Shown: piece by piece, positions 15,263 through 25,197 of the stretch
Position numbering within the stretch: position 1 is the stretch's first letter
How the letters are laid out: the number at the start of each line of letters is the position of its first letter
Program-made: the position numbers and the translations under genes
Assembly: GCA_963718195.1 (NCBI GenBank)
Contig: CAVQYQ010000005.1
Span: 186,001 to 250,000 of the forward strand
Reading direction: 5' to 3'
DNA length: 64,000 bases
Source of the DNA: MADRE3 sp963718195
Lineage (GTDB): Bacteria > Desulfobacterota > Desulfobulbia > Desulfobulbales > Desulfocapsaceae
Notes under the pieces: generated by a model
The model's input: the letters and a program-made list of their open reading frames with translations, nothing else
Told to the model about the DNA's origin: nothing
Database searches by the model: none

Positions 15263-17137
15263 ATGAGCTTTCAACCCAAGTCATTGCAGCAAAGGACATT
15301 TATATATTCGATATTGCCGACTTTCATACTGCTGATAGCGCTATCTTTTGTTGGATTTTTGTTTGTCAGAAATATTCTTATCACCCAATGGGGCGAGACC
15401 GCTGTTTCACGGCTAGAGAGATCAGGTGACCAGATAGAAACAAAACTGGCTGAGCCCAAAAAGCTCTTGTGGATGCTGCAAAATGGAGACAATTCGCCGG
15501 TAAATCATAAGCTGATTAATCATATACTCAATCAAATCAGAAAGCTGGATATTGTCACTGATGTTTTGGTGGATTGGCCGGATCGTTCCGCTGCAAAGAG
15601 CTCATTCGACAAAATAGGAGAAGCCCTGCCCGATGACAATGGCAGGAGATTGCAGTTGCGGCGTTTCGATATTAGCTCACCAAGATACGACGAACGGGTT
15701 AATAATCGGACTATTTCATTGATCTCTGAGTTTAGAGGGATAAATGACGAAACCGTTGGCAATGTTGAGGTCGTAATTGCATTTGATGATCTCCTTTATC
15801 ATGTGGTTAATGCATCCTGGTGGAAAACCAATAAGGCTTACCTGCTGGATGGTTCGTATAACGTTTTAATTACTACCGGTGATAATTCTGATCTTGAAGA
15901 TAACTATCCCATGCGCAGATATGGCAGTGTAAATCAGCTCGAACAGAATACACTTCAGGCAATACAAAACAGTAACTCGGGCACCGTATTGGGAACTGGA
16001 TCTCCCCCGGAAGAGATAAGTGGCTATTATCGTCTTAACCAGGTTCCATGGACGTTAGTGGTCACAGCACCTGGTGAACAGGTACTGGCGCCAATAATTA
16101 CTTTTCGCCGTTATTACATGATATCGCTGGCAGTTTGCATAGGTCTGATATTGATATTTATACGAATGTCGATGAATCGGGTTACCGCGGGTATCAAGCA
16201 GGTTTCTCGCGCATCAAATAATCTGGCCAGTGGTAAATTCGGTCCACCGCTTGAAATTATAACTCGAGATGAGATTGGCGAGTTGACAGAAAATTTCAAC
16301 AAAATGACTAGCCAGCTAATGCAGCGTCTTAAGTTGAAAAAAAACATAGATCTGGCACGGGTAGTTCAACAGAACCTGCTGCCCCAAAAAGGTCTCAAGA
16401 GTGAAAGAATTGATATATGTGGAAAAACTCTTTATTGCGATGAAACCGGTGGAGATTATTTCGACATTCTTGAATCCGACAGAGAGGTTGGGAAAATTGG
16501 GGTTGTGGTGGGGGATGTTGTTGGCCATGGTGTCGGGGCAGCTCTTTTGATGACCACTGTAAGGGCGCTGGTAAGAAGCAGTTTCAAACAATCTGGAACC
16601 CCCGAAGAGATGATGGACAACGTCAACAGTCTGCTTTTTCTAGACACCGAAGCCTCAGGTAGTTTTGTTACCTTGTTCTATCTTGATATAGACCAGTCTT
16701 TGCATTCATTACGCTGGGTCCGTGCTGGCCATGACCCTGCCTTTTTTATCAATTGTCAAACGGGTGAATTTTCAGAGTTGAAAGGAAAAGGTGTTGCACT
16801 AGGTGTTGTTTCTGATTGGGAATTTACAAGCAATGAACTTCCCTTGGATGATGTGCCTCATGTCATTTTAGTCTGTAGCGATGGTATTTTTGAAGCCACC
16901 AACAAATCAGGAGAGGTGTTCGGTAAGCAGAGAGTTTGCGAATTATTTGCAAACATAACAGATTTGCCCTCTGACAAAATAGTTGATCTCATAATTGATG
17001 AAATCAAATCATTCGTTGAGGGAGCCGCTATAGATGATGATATGACCGTCGCAGTTATCAGGATCAGTTCCGTTAAAAATCAACCGCACTTTTCACCTTC
17101 ATCTGGTAACCTCAGCCACAATATGACAAATGAATAG
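15263..17137 (+). CDS. Membrane-bound SpoIIE/PP2C serine phosphatase with sensor and HAMP domains
   Basis: This 624-aa RsbU-type protein phosphatase has membrane helix 1 near residues 13-35 and an extracytoplasmic Cache-like sensor to about 280. Membrane helix 2 lies near 285-305 (YYMISLAVCIGLILIFI), and a HAMP linker follows to about 350. The SpoIIE/PP2C phosphatase domain shows CDETGGDYFD (metal aspartates about 393 and 399), VGDVVGHGVGAAL, WVRAGHDPAF, CSDGIFEATN and DDDMTVAVI. It likely senses an external signal and dephosphorylates an anti-sigma-factor antagonist, as in partner-switching systems. No STAS or kinase partner lies nearby, so the target is unknown. The gene is intact inside the decayed region. 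The start lacks a ribosome site. Confidence 0.9.
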   Translation: MSFQPKSLQQRTFIYSILPTFILLIALSFVGFLFVRNILITQWGETAVSRLERSGDQIETKLAEPKKLLWMLQNGDNSPVNHKLINHILNQIRKLDIVTDVLVDWPDRSAAKSSFDKIGEALPDDNGRRLQLRRFDISSPRYDERVNNRTISLISEFRGINDETVGNVEVVIAFDDLLYHVVNASWWKTNKAYLLDGSYNVLITTGDNSDLEDNYPMRRYGSVNQLEQNTLQAIQNSNSGTVLGTGSPPEEISGYYRLNQVPWTLVVTAPGEQVLAPIITFRRYYMISLAVCIGLILIFIRMSMNRVTAGIKQVSRASNNLASGKFGPPLEIITRDEIGELTENFNKMTSQLMQRLKLKKNIDLARVVQQNLLPQKGLKSERIDICGKTLYCDETGGDYFDILESDREVGKIGVVVGDVVGHGVGAALLMTTVRALVRSSFKQSGTPEEMMDNVNSLLFLDTEASGSFVTLFYLDIDQSLHSLRWVRAGHDPAFFINCQTGEFSELKGKGVALGVVSDWEFTSNELPLDDVPHVILVCSDGIFEATNKSGEVFGKQRVCELFANITDLPSDKIVDLIIDEIKSFVEGAAIDDDMTVAVIRISSVKNQPHFSPSSGNLSHNMTNE

Positions 17138-17262
17138 CAGTACATACAGGATGCAGCCAGAATGGCAAAAGGATTGTGAAAAAACGCCACGATCAGGAAA
17201 CCGGCAATTATAGAGAGAAGAGGGAATAATTGATACAACAGGTTTGGAAGCCAGATATTCAT
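17080..17262 (-). CDS. Small two-helix membrane protein, antisense-overlapping the phosphatase end
   Basis: This 60-aa protein is mostly hydrophobic, with two membrane segments (LLSIIAGFLIVAFF and AILAASCMYCYSFVILWL). A good ribosome site, GGAGGT, sits six bases before ATG 17262. The last 58 bases overlap the 3' end of the phosphatase gene on the opposite strand. I do not recognise the family. The ribosome site and hydrophobic pattern make it more likely real than a chance frame. Confidence 0.5.
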   Translation of the reverse strand: MNIWLPNLLYQLFPLLSIIAGFLIVAFFHNPFAILAASCMYCYSFVILWLRLPDEGEKCG

Positions 17263-17423
17263 CGCCTTACCTCCATTCTCTGTGTTAGGATATTATCGCT
17301 ATTCTAGCATATCACTAAAAACCAGACAAGAGCCATTTAGTTGTTATAAAAAAAACACAAGGTTACTAATATTTGTATTTTTTTAACAATGATATAGAAC
17401 CGTTAGGAAATAGAAAGGAAAGG

Positions 17424-17957
17424 ATGAAGATGGGATTACGTACAATAAGTGACCGGGTGTTTATTGAGCTTCAACAAGGTCGATCAAGAGAGGATATTTT
17501 TAAGGCTCTTTGTTCGGACATGCCGTCAGATGAGGCAAAAATTGCCTATTGTATCGCAAGCGTTCCAAAGGATAATTTACGGCTCAAGTATATCAGGCTC
17601 AACGGGGTACTCTTTCTGCTACTTGTCGTCTGCTCTGCTCTGACCTTGATGTCAGGTTTGCCCATTCAAGAAGGGGATCCAACAATTTTTCTGGCCATTA
17701 CAACAGCAGTTCCTCTTCTTTTTTCTTACTTCGTGTTCAGATTTCATGGAGGTGTGTATCGGCTGGCAGGAATCTGGTTCATTATTGAGCTACTCGAGAG
17801 TGTCCTTCTTACCGGTGCTCCGGACGGTGTTGCAGTGCTGAGGGTGTTCGTGCTCTTTTTTATTGTGGTTATTTCTTTTTTAATAGCCAGAAAAGTTTTT
17901 CCAAATCTAAATATTCTAGGACCCAAACGGGATATCTCCGGCAACTATCTGTTATAA
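17424..17957 (+). CDS. Hypothetical multi-pass membrane protein
   Basis: This protein of about 177 aa has a soluble N-terminal part of about 55 residues, then four to five hydrophobic helices (LNGVLFLLLVVCSALTLMSG, IFLAITTAVPLLFSYFVFRF, AGIWFIIELLESVLL, LRVFVLFFIVVISFLIA). ATG 17424 follows GAAAGGAAAGG, a good ribosome site, and is preferred over the upstream ATG at 17373. The C-terminus FPNLNILGPKRDISGNYLL is polar. No known family is recognised. It converges on the broken response-regulator gene. Confidence 0.7.
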   Translation: MKMGLRTISDRVFIELQQGRSREDIFKALCSDMPSDEAKIAYCIASVPKDNLRLKYIRLNGVLFLLLVVCSALTLMSGLPIQEGDPTIFLAITTAVPLLFSYFVFRFHGGVYRLAGIWFIIELLESVLLTGAPDGVAVLRVFVLFFIVVISFLIARKVFPNLNILGPKRDISGNYLL

Positions 17958-17981
17958 ACTCCATGACCTAACTTAGAATCT

Positions 17982-19405
17982 CTAAGTATTCTCACGATAC
18001 TCCGACGCGCTGATCCCGAGCCGCTTCATTATCTTTTGTAATGCAGCCCGAGACAAACCTGATAATTCAGCACTCCTGGTAACATTTCCGCCTGTTTCGA
18101 TCATCATGGAAGAGATGTATTGAGTTGTAAATCTATCCAGAACACTCCGCTTTGCATCCTTGTAATTGCTGTTTTTTAAGAAAATATTTCCATGCACTGG
18201 GCCGACTCGGACAGGATGCGGCTGGTTTGCATTCTCGATAAAATTGAGATCTTCAAGCTGTATGATCTGCCCCGAACTGAACATCACAACACGCCTCACG
18301 ACATTCTGGAGTTCTCTTACATTGCCGGCCCAATCACGCTCAACGAGCTCTGACACCGCTTTCTGACAGAATGTCTTAGGTGGAATTTCGAGTTCTTCAC
18401 AGACCTTTAAAGTGAAATGATGAATAAGCTCAGGAATATCCTCAGACAGTTCTCTCAGCGAAGGTGTATAGAGAGTCACCACGTTAAGCCGGTAATAGAG
18501 GTCCTCACGAAACAGCTTGTCTTTGATCATCTGCTCAAGATCCAGGTTGGTCAGGGCAATGATCCGCACATCGATCTTCAGGTTCTGGGAACTGCCCAAG
18601 CGGACTGATTTCCTGCTCCTGCAGTACCCGTAAAAGCTTGCTCTGAGTCTGGAGTGGTAAATCCCCCACTTCATCGAGACAGATCGTTCCACCATTGGCT
18701 TCTGCGAATAATCCTGTCTTTGTCTGGGTTGCATCGGTAAAGGCCCCTTTTTCATGTCCAAAAAGTTCACTTTCCAAAAGATTCTCAGGTATCGCTGGAC
18801 AGTTAACCATCACCAGCGACTTATCACCTCCTATTACTGAGTTCGTGTATTGCCCGGGCAGTAAGCTCCTTCCCGGTTCCAGATTCTCCGCGAACAAGGG
18901 TTGTATAGTTGGATTTTGCTACTGTCTCAACTTTATAGAGAAAAGTCACGCATGGTTGAAGATGACCCGATAAAACCTGACCGTATCACTTCCTTTTTTT
19001 ACTTTTTCCCTGAGGTAGAGATTTTCTCTAATGAGCTGGTTCCGCTCGATTCCCTTCTGGACCACACGCAAGGAGCGTCTCGTTATCGAACGGTTTCGAA
19101 ATAAAGTCATAGGCCCCGGTTCTCATGGCCTCTACTGCCATTTCGATTGTTCCATAACCGGTCATCATGATAACGGTCATCCAAGGATCACACATCCGCA
19201 TTTCTGCAAGCAGTTCGAGTCCGTTCATTCCCTCCATCTTGATATCGAGAAGCGCAAGCGCGAAAGAAGTGTTCTTGCAGCGCATTCAAGAGCATCAGAA
19301 CCATTTCCACAAATCGTTACCTGAACACGAGGTATTTTACGATTAAGAACCCGCTGAAGCCCGGTTCGCATGTCACGCTCATCATCTACTAATAAGAATA
19401 TTCAC
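17982..19405 (-). pseudogene. Sigma-54-dependent response regulator (NtrC/AtoC type), multiply frameshifted
   Basis: The gene starts at GTG 19405, overlapping the kinase stop. It shows a receiver domain (VDDERDMRTGLQRVL, LLDIKMEGMNG with the phospho-Asp, then MMTGYG and a KPF lysine). An AAA+ domain follows with Walker A RGESGTGKE, a GAFTDA form of the sigma-54 contact loop, Walker B GGTICLDEVGDL and REDLYYRLNVV. A Fis-type HTH closes the protein (GNVTRSAELSGLSRAALQKIM). These parts lie in at least four different phases; breaks are near 19390, 19290, 19035-18900 and 18600. The joined length of about 470 aa is normal. It is the output of the adjacent sensor kinase and the last gene of the operon from 24541. 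Confidence 0.85.
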
Positions 19406-21423
19406 GTCACTCCAAGATCGGAATCCTCCACCGGCAGGCTGATAACAAAACGGGTATATTTTTACTTCAGTATCACTCTCCAGGGCTATTTTTCCCCTGT
19501 GATCCTGTATAATGCTATAGCTTACCGATAATCCGAGTCCGGTTCCTTTACCCGGGGCTTTGGTCGTAAAGAACGGGTCGAAAATTTTATCGTGCAGGTC
19601 TTCCGAGATTCCGGAACCGTTATCTTCGACGGTAATAATGACCTGTCCTGTTTTGGGGATCATATTCGCGTTATAAATCTGATGACTCCGTTTTCTTCGA
19701 TCGCCTGGGCACTGTTGAGCAATAGATTCAGAAGAACCTGCCTCATACGGTCCACGTCAAGAGATATCTTTGGCATGACTCTTTATCGAGCTGCGTTTCA
19801 ACGGAAATTGACTGCATTCCCATCTGGTTGGCCGCCATCGGACACCACCTCGTTTACCAGTTCGTTAACGGAGGCAATGCTCAATGACGGTTTTGCCTGC
19901 CGGGCAAAGCGAAGAAGATCGGCTATAATATTGCGGCAATTTCCAACATGTTTTCAATGATTTTAAGATCTTCTTTGCGCCTCCTCAGACAGATTCGCTT
20001 GATCTTTTACAAGGTCAAGATGGCAGAGAATTACGCCGAGTGGATTATTGATCTCATGAGCAACTCCCGCGGCAAGCTGTCCCATTGAAACGAGCTTTTC
20101 TGTATGCTGTATCTGTTGCTCAAGTTTACGCTGCTCTGTTATCTCCTTGACATAGCATACAATATCATCCACTTCGTAGATCTGGTCTCGCACCGGATAA
20201 AAATAGATCAGAAAAATTTCCCCGTTATTCTATATGAATTTCTTTTGCAACCGGTTGTTCGCCCAGTGAATCAATGAGATCTTTACACTGGGCGATCGGG
20301 CACGATTTCATCAAGTGACAAACGGGTAATATCCTGTTCGAGAACATCGTTCAAAGGAAGATCTGGTATCTCTCAACAAATGCCTTATTGACCGTTTTAA
20401 TCGTTTTTCGCTGTTTATTCAAGCAATACAACCGGATCGCGTGATACCGTCAAATACCGATTGCAGAAGCTCTTTACTGCGTAAGAATTTCATCAGCATA
20501 CTGCTCCACTGTCTGTCTGACTTTTCTGCATATGATCGGCGATGGTTTCAGCGGCCCCAGTCAACTCTTCAATTTCATCAAGTGTTTGCGATTTTTCCAG
20601 CAGCGCCAGACCCTTTTCATCCTTTAAATTCGTCCTGAAAGCACTGAGCAGAAGTCGAAGATTCTGCGCAATCAAGCCGATTGAAAAACAGGCTAATGAC
20701 CACATAGAGAAGCAGGATCGAAGGCATAACTGCAGAAAAGACGATAAATGCAAGTTCCTTTGATCTTTAGAAAGATTCAAGACCAACCGGTAGGCCGACA
20801 CTGATTACGCCGGCAATTTCACCGGCGTGTACGGTCAAAACCGCGATCTGTCGCCATAGTTTTCAATTATTTTCTGCGGGGCATCTTCGGGACTACCATG
20901 ACAGTGCATGCAGGAGTCCTTGAAAACCACGGGCTGGAAGCGCATGAAGATACCGCTTCACCTTCCATCGTTTTCAATTATTTTATGCCACTCATCAATC
21001 CTGCGGATTCTCGGAAAAATAGTCTATCATTTCCCTTTCAAGCCCTTTCCGCTTCATACTCCGGATTTCTGGCGTTTACCGAGACACGGCGATAGGAAAA
21101 ATCATCAATCTCCTCATTGACCAGTTCCATGATCGCCCTGGAAACATAGGACGATGACATTGCCTCCAGAATAAAATCATCTTCATCGAGTAATCTCGTA
21201 CATCTTTGGCCGCAGTACATTTCTCGACATAGCCGCGGCTGGCATCCATTGCCGTCATGATCAGCGATAGCTCGCTGATAGGCTTCTTCTTCAAGGAGTT
21301 TCTTTTTGATAAAAATAGATAGTTGTAGAAACCAGAGCAGAGAAGAAAATAAGAATTGCGGCGAGCCCGAAAAGAAATTTTCCCTGAATACCTGCCTGTC
21401 TTTTTCTACTGTTTTTTTTCCAT
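19402..21423 (-). pseudogene. Tll0287-like (DUF3365) heme-type sensor histidine kinase, multiply frameshifted
   Basis: The start at ATG 21423 leads into a membrane helix. A periplasmic DUF3365/Tll0287-like sensor follows, with a c-type heme motif CMHCH at 20898-20912, then a second membrane helix and a HAMP-like region (NRLIAQNLRLLLSAF to DEIEELTGAAETI). Next come a PAS domain and the HisKA box AAGVAHEINNPLG, with the phospho-His codon at 20056-20058. The HATPase has DNGSGI, FDPFFTTKAPGKGTGLGL. The pieces sit in many phases, so the frame is broken at least six times. A joined protein would be about 670 aa. By family it would sense redox state, or a gas, through heme and signal to the sigma-54 regulator downstream. 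Confidence 0.85.
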
Positions 21424-21554
21424 AGCCGTGATGGCCAAATATCCTGATTAAAGAGAAAGTATTATGTGCCCTTTGATCCTCTATAGTAACCACGAGGAAT
21501 GACAAAGCTGGCAACTTTTGGAAGCACCCGTTAAATCTCGACTGTCGCATGACT

Positions 21555-22120
21555 TCAGCGAAAAAAGAAGAACCAGCCGACCAGGATTACAACAATAACG
21601 AGAAGCTCGAGTACTGGTAAGACGAACCAGCATAAGCGAAATTTTTCGCTGTGAAGGTGTCATCTGCAGAATGACCCGATTCATAAGCATCTTGAAAAAC
21701 CGGGTATTCAGGCGTATTGTTCAGCAGTAAAGCCGTAAGTATTCTTTTATGCTTCTCAACCAGAGAACTATCTGTCTCTCTGCACCTCTTCCGGCGGTTC
21801 TTCTGTATAACTTACCTCAGCATGCAGACTGCCGTCTTTTCAGAAAAAACTGGATTGATTGCCAGCTAGTGATCGTCACCCGATAATTGAGGAAACCCGC
21901 CATCATTATAGACTATAGCTGCCCGTAACGGTCTTTGAACTGCTCTGTTTCATGATCTGTAATTTCAGCAGTAAATGGATCCTTCCAGGCATGAGAATCC
22001 ATTGATAACCCAGTGCGGATTGAGTCGAAATAACATTCTCTTCCTTGATCCGACTGAAAATACGGTTTTGTGCGGTGGTGTTTTCTGCCAGGGAAGAAAG
22101 AGATCATATTCTTTGTTCAT
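21555..22120 (-). pseudogene. Unrecognised membrane-anchored protein, frameshifted
   Basis: This stretch lies between the UspA-like gene and the sensor kinase. Coding-like text runs through several phases from ATG 22120 (NKEYDLFLP) through SMDSHAWKDPFTAEITDHETEQF, then EEVQRETDSSLVEKHKRILTALL and YPVFQDAYESGHSADDTF. It ends in a C-terminal membrane helix (LLVIVVILVGWFFFF) with the stop at 21555. The joined size is about 185 aa. The protein would be a periplasmic domain with a C-terminal anchor. I do not recognise the family. Its place in the operon suggests a role with the exporter and the kinase. Confidence 0.5.
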
Positions 22121-22127
22121 CGTCTGT

Positions 22128-22616
22128 CTACGGGGCAATAAGGAGGGGACAAGGAAGAAGCGGGTGCAGCTTCTTATTTGAGATGGTATCCGCCAGCCCT
22201 TTTTCCATGACAACAGAGGTAAGTCGTCGCGGCTTTTTAGTGATACGGACCAAGTACTACCAAGTCACATTCAAGCTGTTTCTGCCACTTCGGCAATTGT
22301 TTCTTCAATACCGCCGACAACTTTCATAAAACGACACTATCTCCGACCCATGGATATTGCTTACGGATCCGCTCCCAGTCTTCATCAATTTCGCGGCTCA
22401 GCTGTTCCTGCACATAATCCTTGAACTGGGTTCTCGTTGTCGAGGTATTGAGCCAGTCATCACTGGACATGCGCGCTCCAGTCTTTATCAATAATGGTCA
22501 AGACCGCTAACCTGTTCTGGCAGAAACTGAGCTTCATTAATTTTTCAAAGACGATATGTTTCTGCTTTTTGTGCACCTTTACTTCCGTGAGTACACAGGA
22601 GAATTTTTGTAAACAT
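22128..22616 (-). pseudogene. Universal stress protein (UspA) family, frameshifted
   Basis: The sequence from ATG 22616 reads FTKILLCTHGSKGAQKAE, the typical first strand and nucleotide-contact region of UspA. It is followed in shifted phases by DWERIRKQYPWVGDSVVF, GGIEETIAEVA and ECDLVVLGPY, and by a C-terminus ending in PCPLLIAP before a TAG at 22128. Together this is a normal-sized Usp of about 160 aa with at least four frame breaks. Usp proteins bind ATP and respond to stress. It is a member of the yeiH-kinase-regulator operon. Confidence 0.75.
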
Positions 22617-22737
22617 TGTCTTCTTTCCATGTCATGAAGAACAAGAACAACGGTAACCGGGTACGGGCTACCGTTGTTCTTGCACTTTCAGCAAATATAT
22701 ACTGTTACAATTCTGATATCTTGCTGGATAAAGTTAC

Positions 22738-22891
22738 TTACATCCACTTGGTAAACAGCAGTACCAAAAAGGTGGTAATCAGACAGAAAATAAGCGCAGT
22801 CAGATCTTCTGCACGCTCACTGTTGAAATACAGAAAGAGCCCGTTCTTCGAGTTCTTCCACGTTTATCATCTTTTTTATTTTATCACTCAT
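22738..22891 (-). pseudogene. Small single-helix membrane protein, frameshifted
   Basis: ATG 22891 follows GGAGGTAAATGAA. The protein begins SDKIKKMINVEELEERAL and, after a one-base phase change near 22822, continues SERAEDLTALIFCLITTFLVLLFTKWM to the stop at 22738. Joined, it is about 50 residues with one C-terminal membrane helix. It sits 16 nt after the exporter gene, so it may be an accessory subunit of that transporter. It is too short for certain assignment. Confidence 0.6.
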
Positions 22892-22906
22892 TTCATTTAC
22901 CTCCAA

Positions 22907-24541
22907 TTAGTGAAGAACGACATCTTTGACAAGCCAGAGCACAACAAAGAAGGACAGTGACAGCTTTTAAGACACCTGAAATTCCGCCAATGACCAGCGG
23001 CCAGCCACCTGCCTGGAAGATCGCTTTCTTGGTAATCTGCATACCAAGGCCGATGAGGCCGAAGGCAAAGAACCAGATCATGCAGTCAGTAAGGGTGGTA
23101 ACGGTCTTGGATTTCTTATGAACCTGCTTGACCGCATGCTTGAGTACACCGGTGACTTCTTTATCAAGAGATATTTGTTTTGCTTTAGCTGCTGCGAGAA
23201 TCGACTCAAGCTCTGCCATTCTGGCTCGACCGACTCTGTCAAACGCTTTCTTATCATTACGCTCATCGAAGTTACCGGCAATCTGACGCTGTTTCAGCAG
23301 ATCATTGACTGCCGCCATCTGTGCCTCAGAAAGGCCGGTAACCTTGCCGTCTTTGACAGCCTTATCAAGGGTCATTCCATTCTTCATCGGTAATCTGGGT
23401 TCGATCATTATAGCTTACATCAATGAACTTACCTTTGTAATGGTTCGGCGGTGAGAACAGACCGACCGAGGACATGAGAAAAAGCAGCAGGAACCCAAGG
23501 ATAAAAATCGGGAATTTATCAATAACAACGGTTTTAAAACTCAGTTTCTGACCGGTTTCCTTACCAAACCAGGTTGCCAGAACCAGAACGATTATCGGCA
23601 GAAAAAGAACACGGGTAATGTTAAAAATTTCAGCGACCTTCAGGGTCTTGATATCAACAGAATCAAAGGCCAGGGCTGCTGCTGCAACCTGGGCGGAGTT
23701 GAGAATACCGGTTCCGGCCCAGGCCCCGAATTGTACCGCATTCATGCCGGCCATTTTACCAACGGTAGGAAAGATAAACATACAGAGAATACCAAAGGAG
23801 AGAATGGTACCAATGGTATAGGCCATTTCCTCACTCTTGGCCTTGACCACAGGGGCAACAGCAACAGTGGCTGAAACACCGCAGACTCCCATTCCGGCAG
23901 AAAGAACGCCGGTCATGGTTTTTGGCTGTTTAAAAATGTGGCCGAGCCACAGCACCAGAAAGACCGTACCAAGAACAAAAAAGCCGATCAGCCAGACACT
24001 GTAGATACCAAGTTTTGCAAGCTCGGCAAAACTGTAGCGGGCACCAAGCATAATAACACCCATCTTCAGGACAAAACGGGCACATTTGACGCCGGGTGCG
24101 GCAAATTTGGGAATACCGACTGTATTGGTGACAGAACACCAACCAGGAGACCGAGAACAACATAGTTCAGATTAAGAATCTTATAGGCATTAAACCCAAT
24201 TACCGGCGCAAGTGCTTTAGTCCAGATTATAACCAGAGGCTCCAGATACCAGCGAATGACCATCGCCAGAATCAGCATCATGATAATACCACCGAGAATC
24301 TGCAGAAAAAATCGGTCAAAATAGGTATTTACCCGGTTCACGGACTGTATTGATAATCCGCGCCAACGATCCCAATAACAGCAACGATGAGACACATCAT
24401 TACCTGCAGATCCATGGTCTTATGGGTCGACAGGTATTTCATCATGGGCAGCAAAGCTCCGGTCATGGCGATAAGCCCATAGATCAGCAGCACACCGCTC
24501 ATAATAAAGACCGGCATGTTTTTCTGTACTCTTGAAGACAT
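22907..24541 (-). pseudogene. YeiH-family putative anion (sulfate) exporter, frameshifted
   Basis: ATG 24541 follows AAGGAGGAGAAA. The protein has about ten to twelve membrane helices. The family signature GMGVCGVSATVAVAPVVKAK with the following AYTIGTILSFG is clear, as is AWAGTGILNSAQVAAAALAF. Frame breaks lie near 24355, 24110, 23385 and 22930, and the joined product would be about 545 aa. A cytosolic insert (KAFDRVGRARMAELESILAA) lies before the last helices. YeiH-type proteins are predicted exporters of sulfate, sulfite or related anions, although experimental support is thin. It is the first gene of the six-gene operon ending with the two-component system. Confidence 0.85.
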
Positions 24542-24740
24542 TTTCTCCTCCTTTGGTGATTTACTTCGGCAATCCAGTTCGCGAGTGGCCACACCCGTGA
24601 ATACCAGAAAATTATGGTTAACAGGATTCCCTTTAAGCAAAGGGTTTGCCCAAAGGAAGAAAAGGACGTTAAATGAGATAATCTGTATAATTTACAAATT
24701 GTTAGTCAAGAACAGGTAAAGATTGAATAAGAAACAAAAA

Positions 24741-24875
24741 ATGAAAGGAATGAGTTTCTTGAGAACTCAGTGTTGCCAAAAGTGTCCACCTGCCCAATCT
24801 ATCGATACATCGGCAAACAACATTCAATTAGATTTGTTTGAAGCAATCAAGATCCTGCATGACATATTTCAATAA
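24741..24875 (+). other. Possible 44-aa small protein
   Basis: A short frame from ATG 24741 to TAA 24873-24875 contains CCQKCPPAQSIDTS and LDLFEAIKILHDIF. It has two Cys pairs like a metal knuckle and an amphipathic helix. There is no good ribosome site, and it may be chance. It is reported because it is the only coding-like content between the exporter and feoA. Confidence 0.25.
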
Positions 24876-25197
24876 TAGTCCTCAACCAAATCTGACAACG
24901 GTGTGTTTCGAGGCTAGCAGGAATTATTGTCAACACCAGCGGTCACTAGTTGAGCAGTAACCCAAAAGCTGGCATCTTCGAATTTGTAAAGTAGCTATTT
25001 CTTTTGATTTGATAACCCTCGGACTTTAGGGACCCCTTACATTATTTGTTGCCCCTGAAGTACCACTCTGTTGCACTCGCCCTCCATGAATATTTTAACA
25101 GGCAGGTACACAATGGCCTGCTTGAACAGCAATACATCTGTGATACATGCCAATTGCAGCAAAACACAATACAATTTTCAGACTAGGGGGGGCATAA
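24876..25197. other. Spacer upstream of feoA
   Basis: There is no recognised gene here. The A-rich stretch after 25140 ends in a run of G bases (GGGGGG within 25187-25195) just before the feoA start, which may act as an unusual ribosome site. I saw no clear ferric-uptake-regulator box. Confidence 0.3.
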
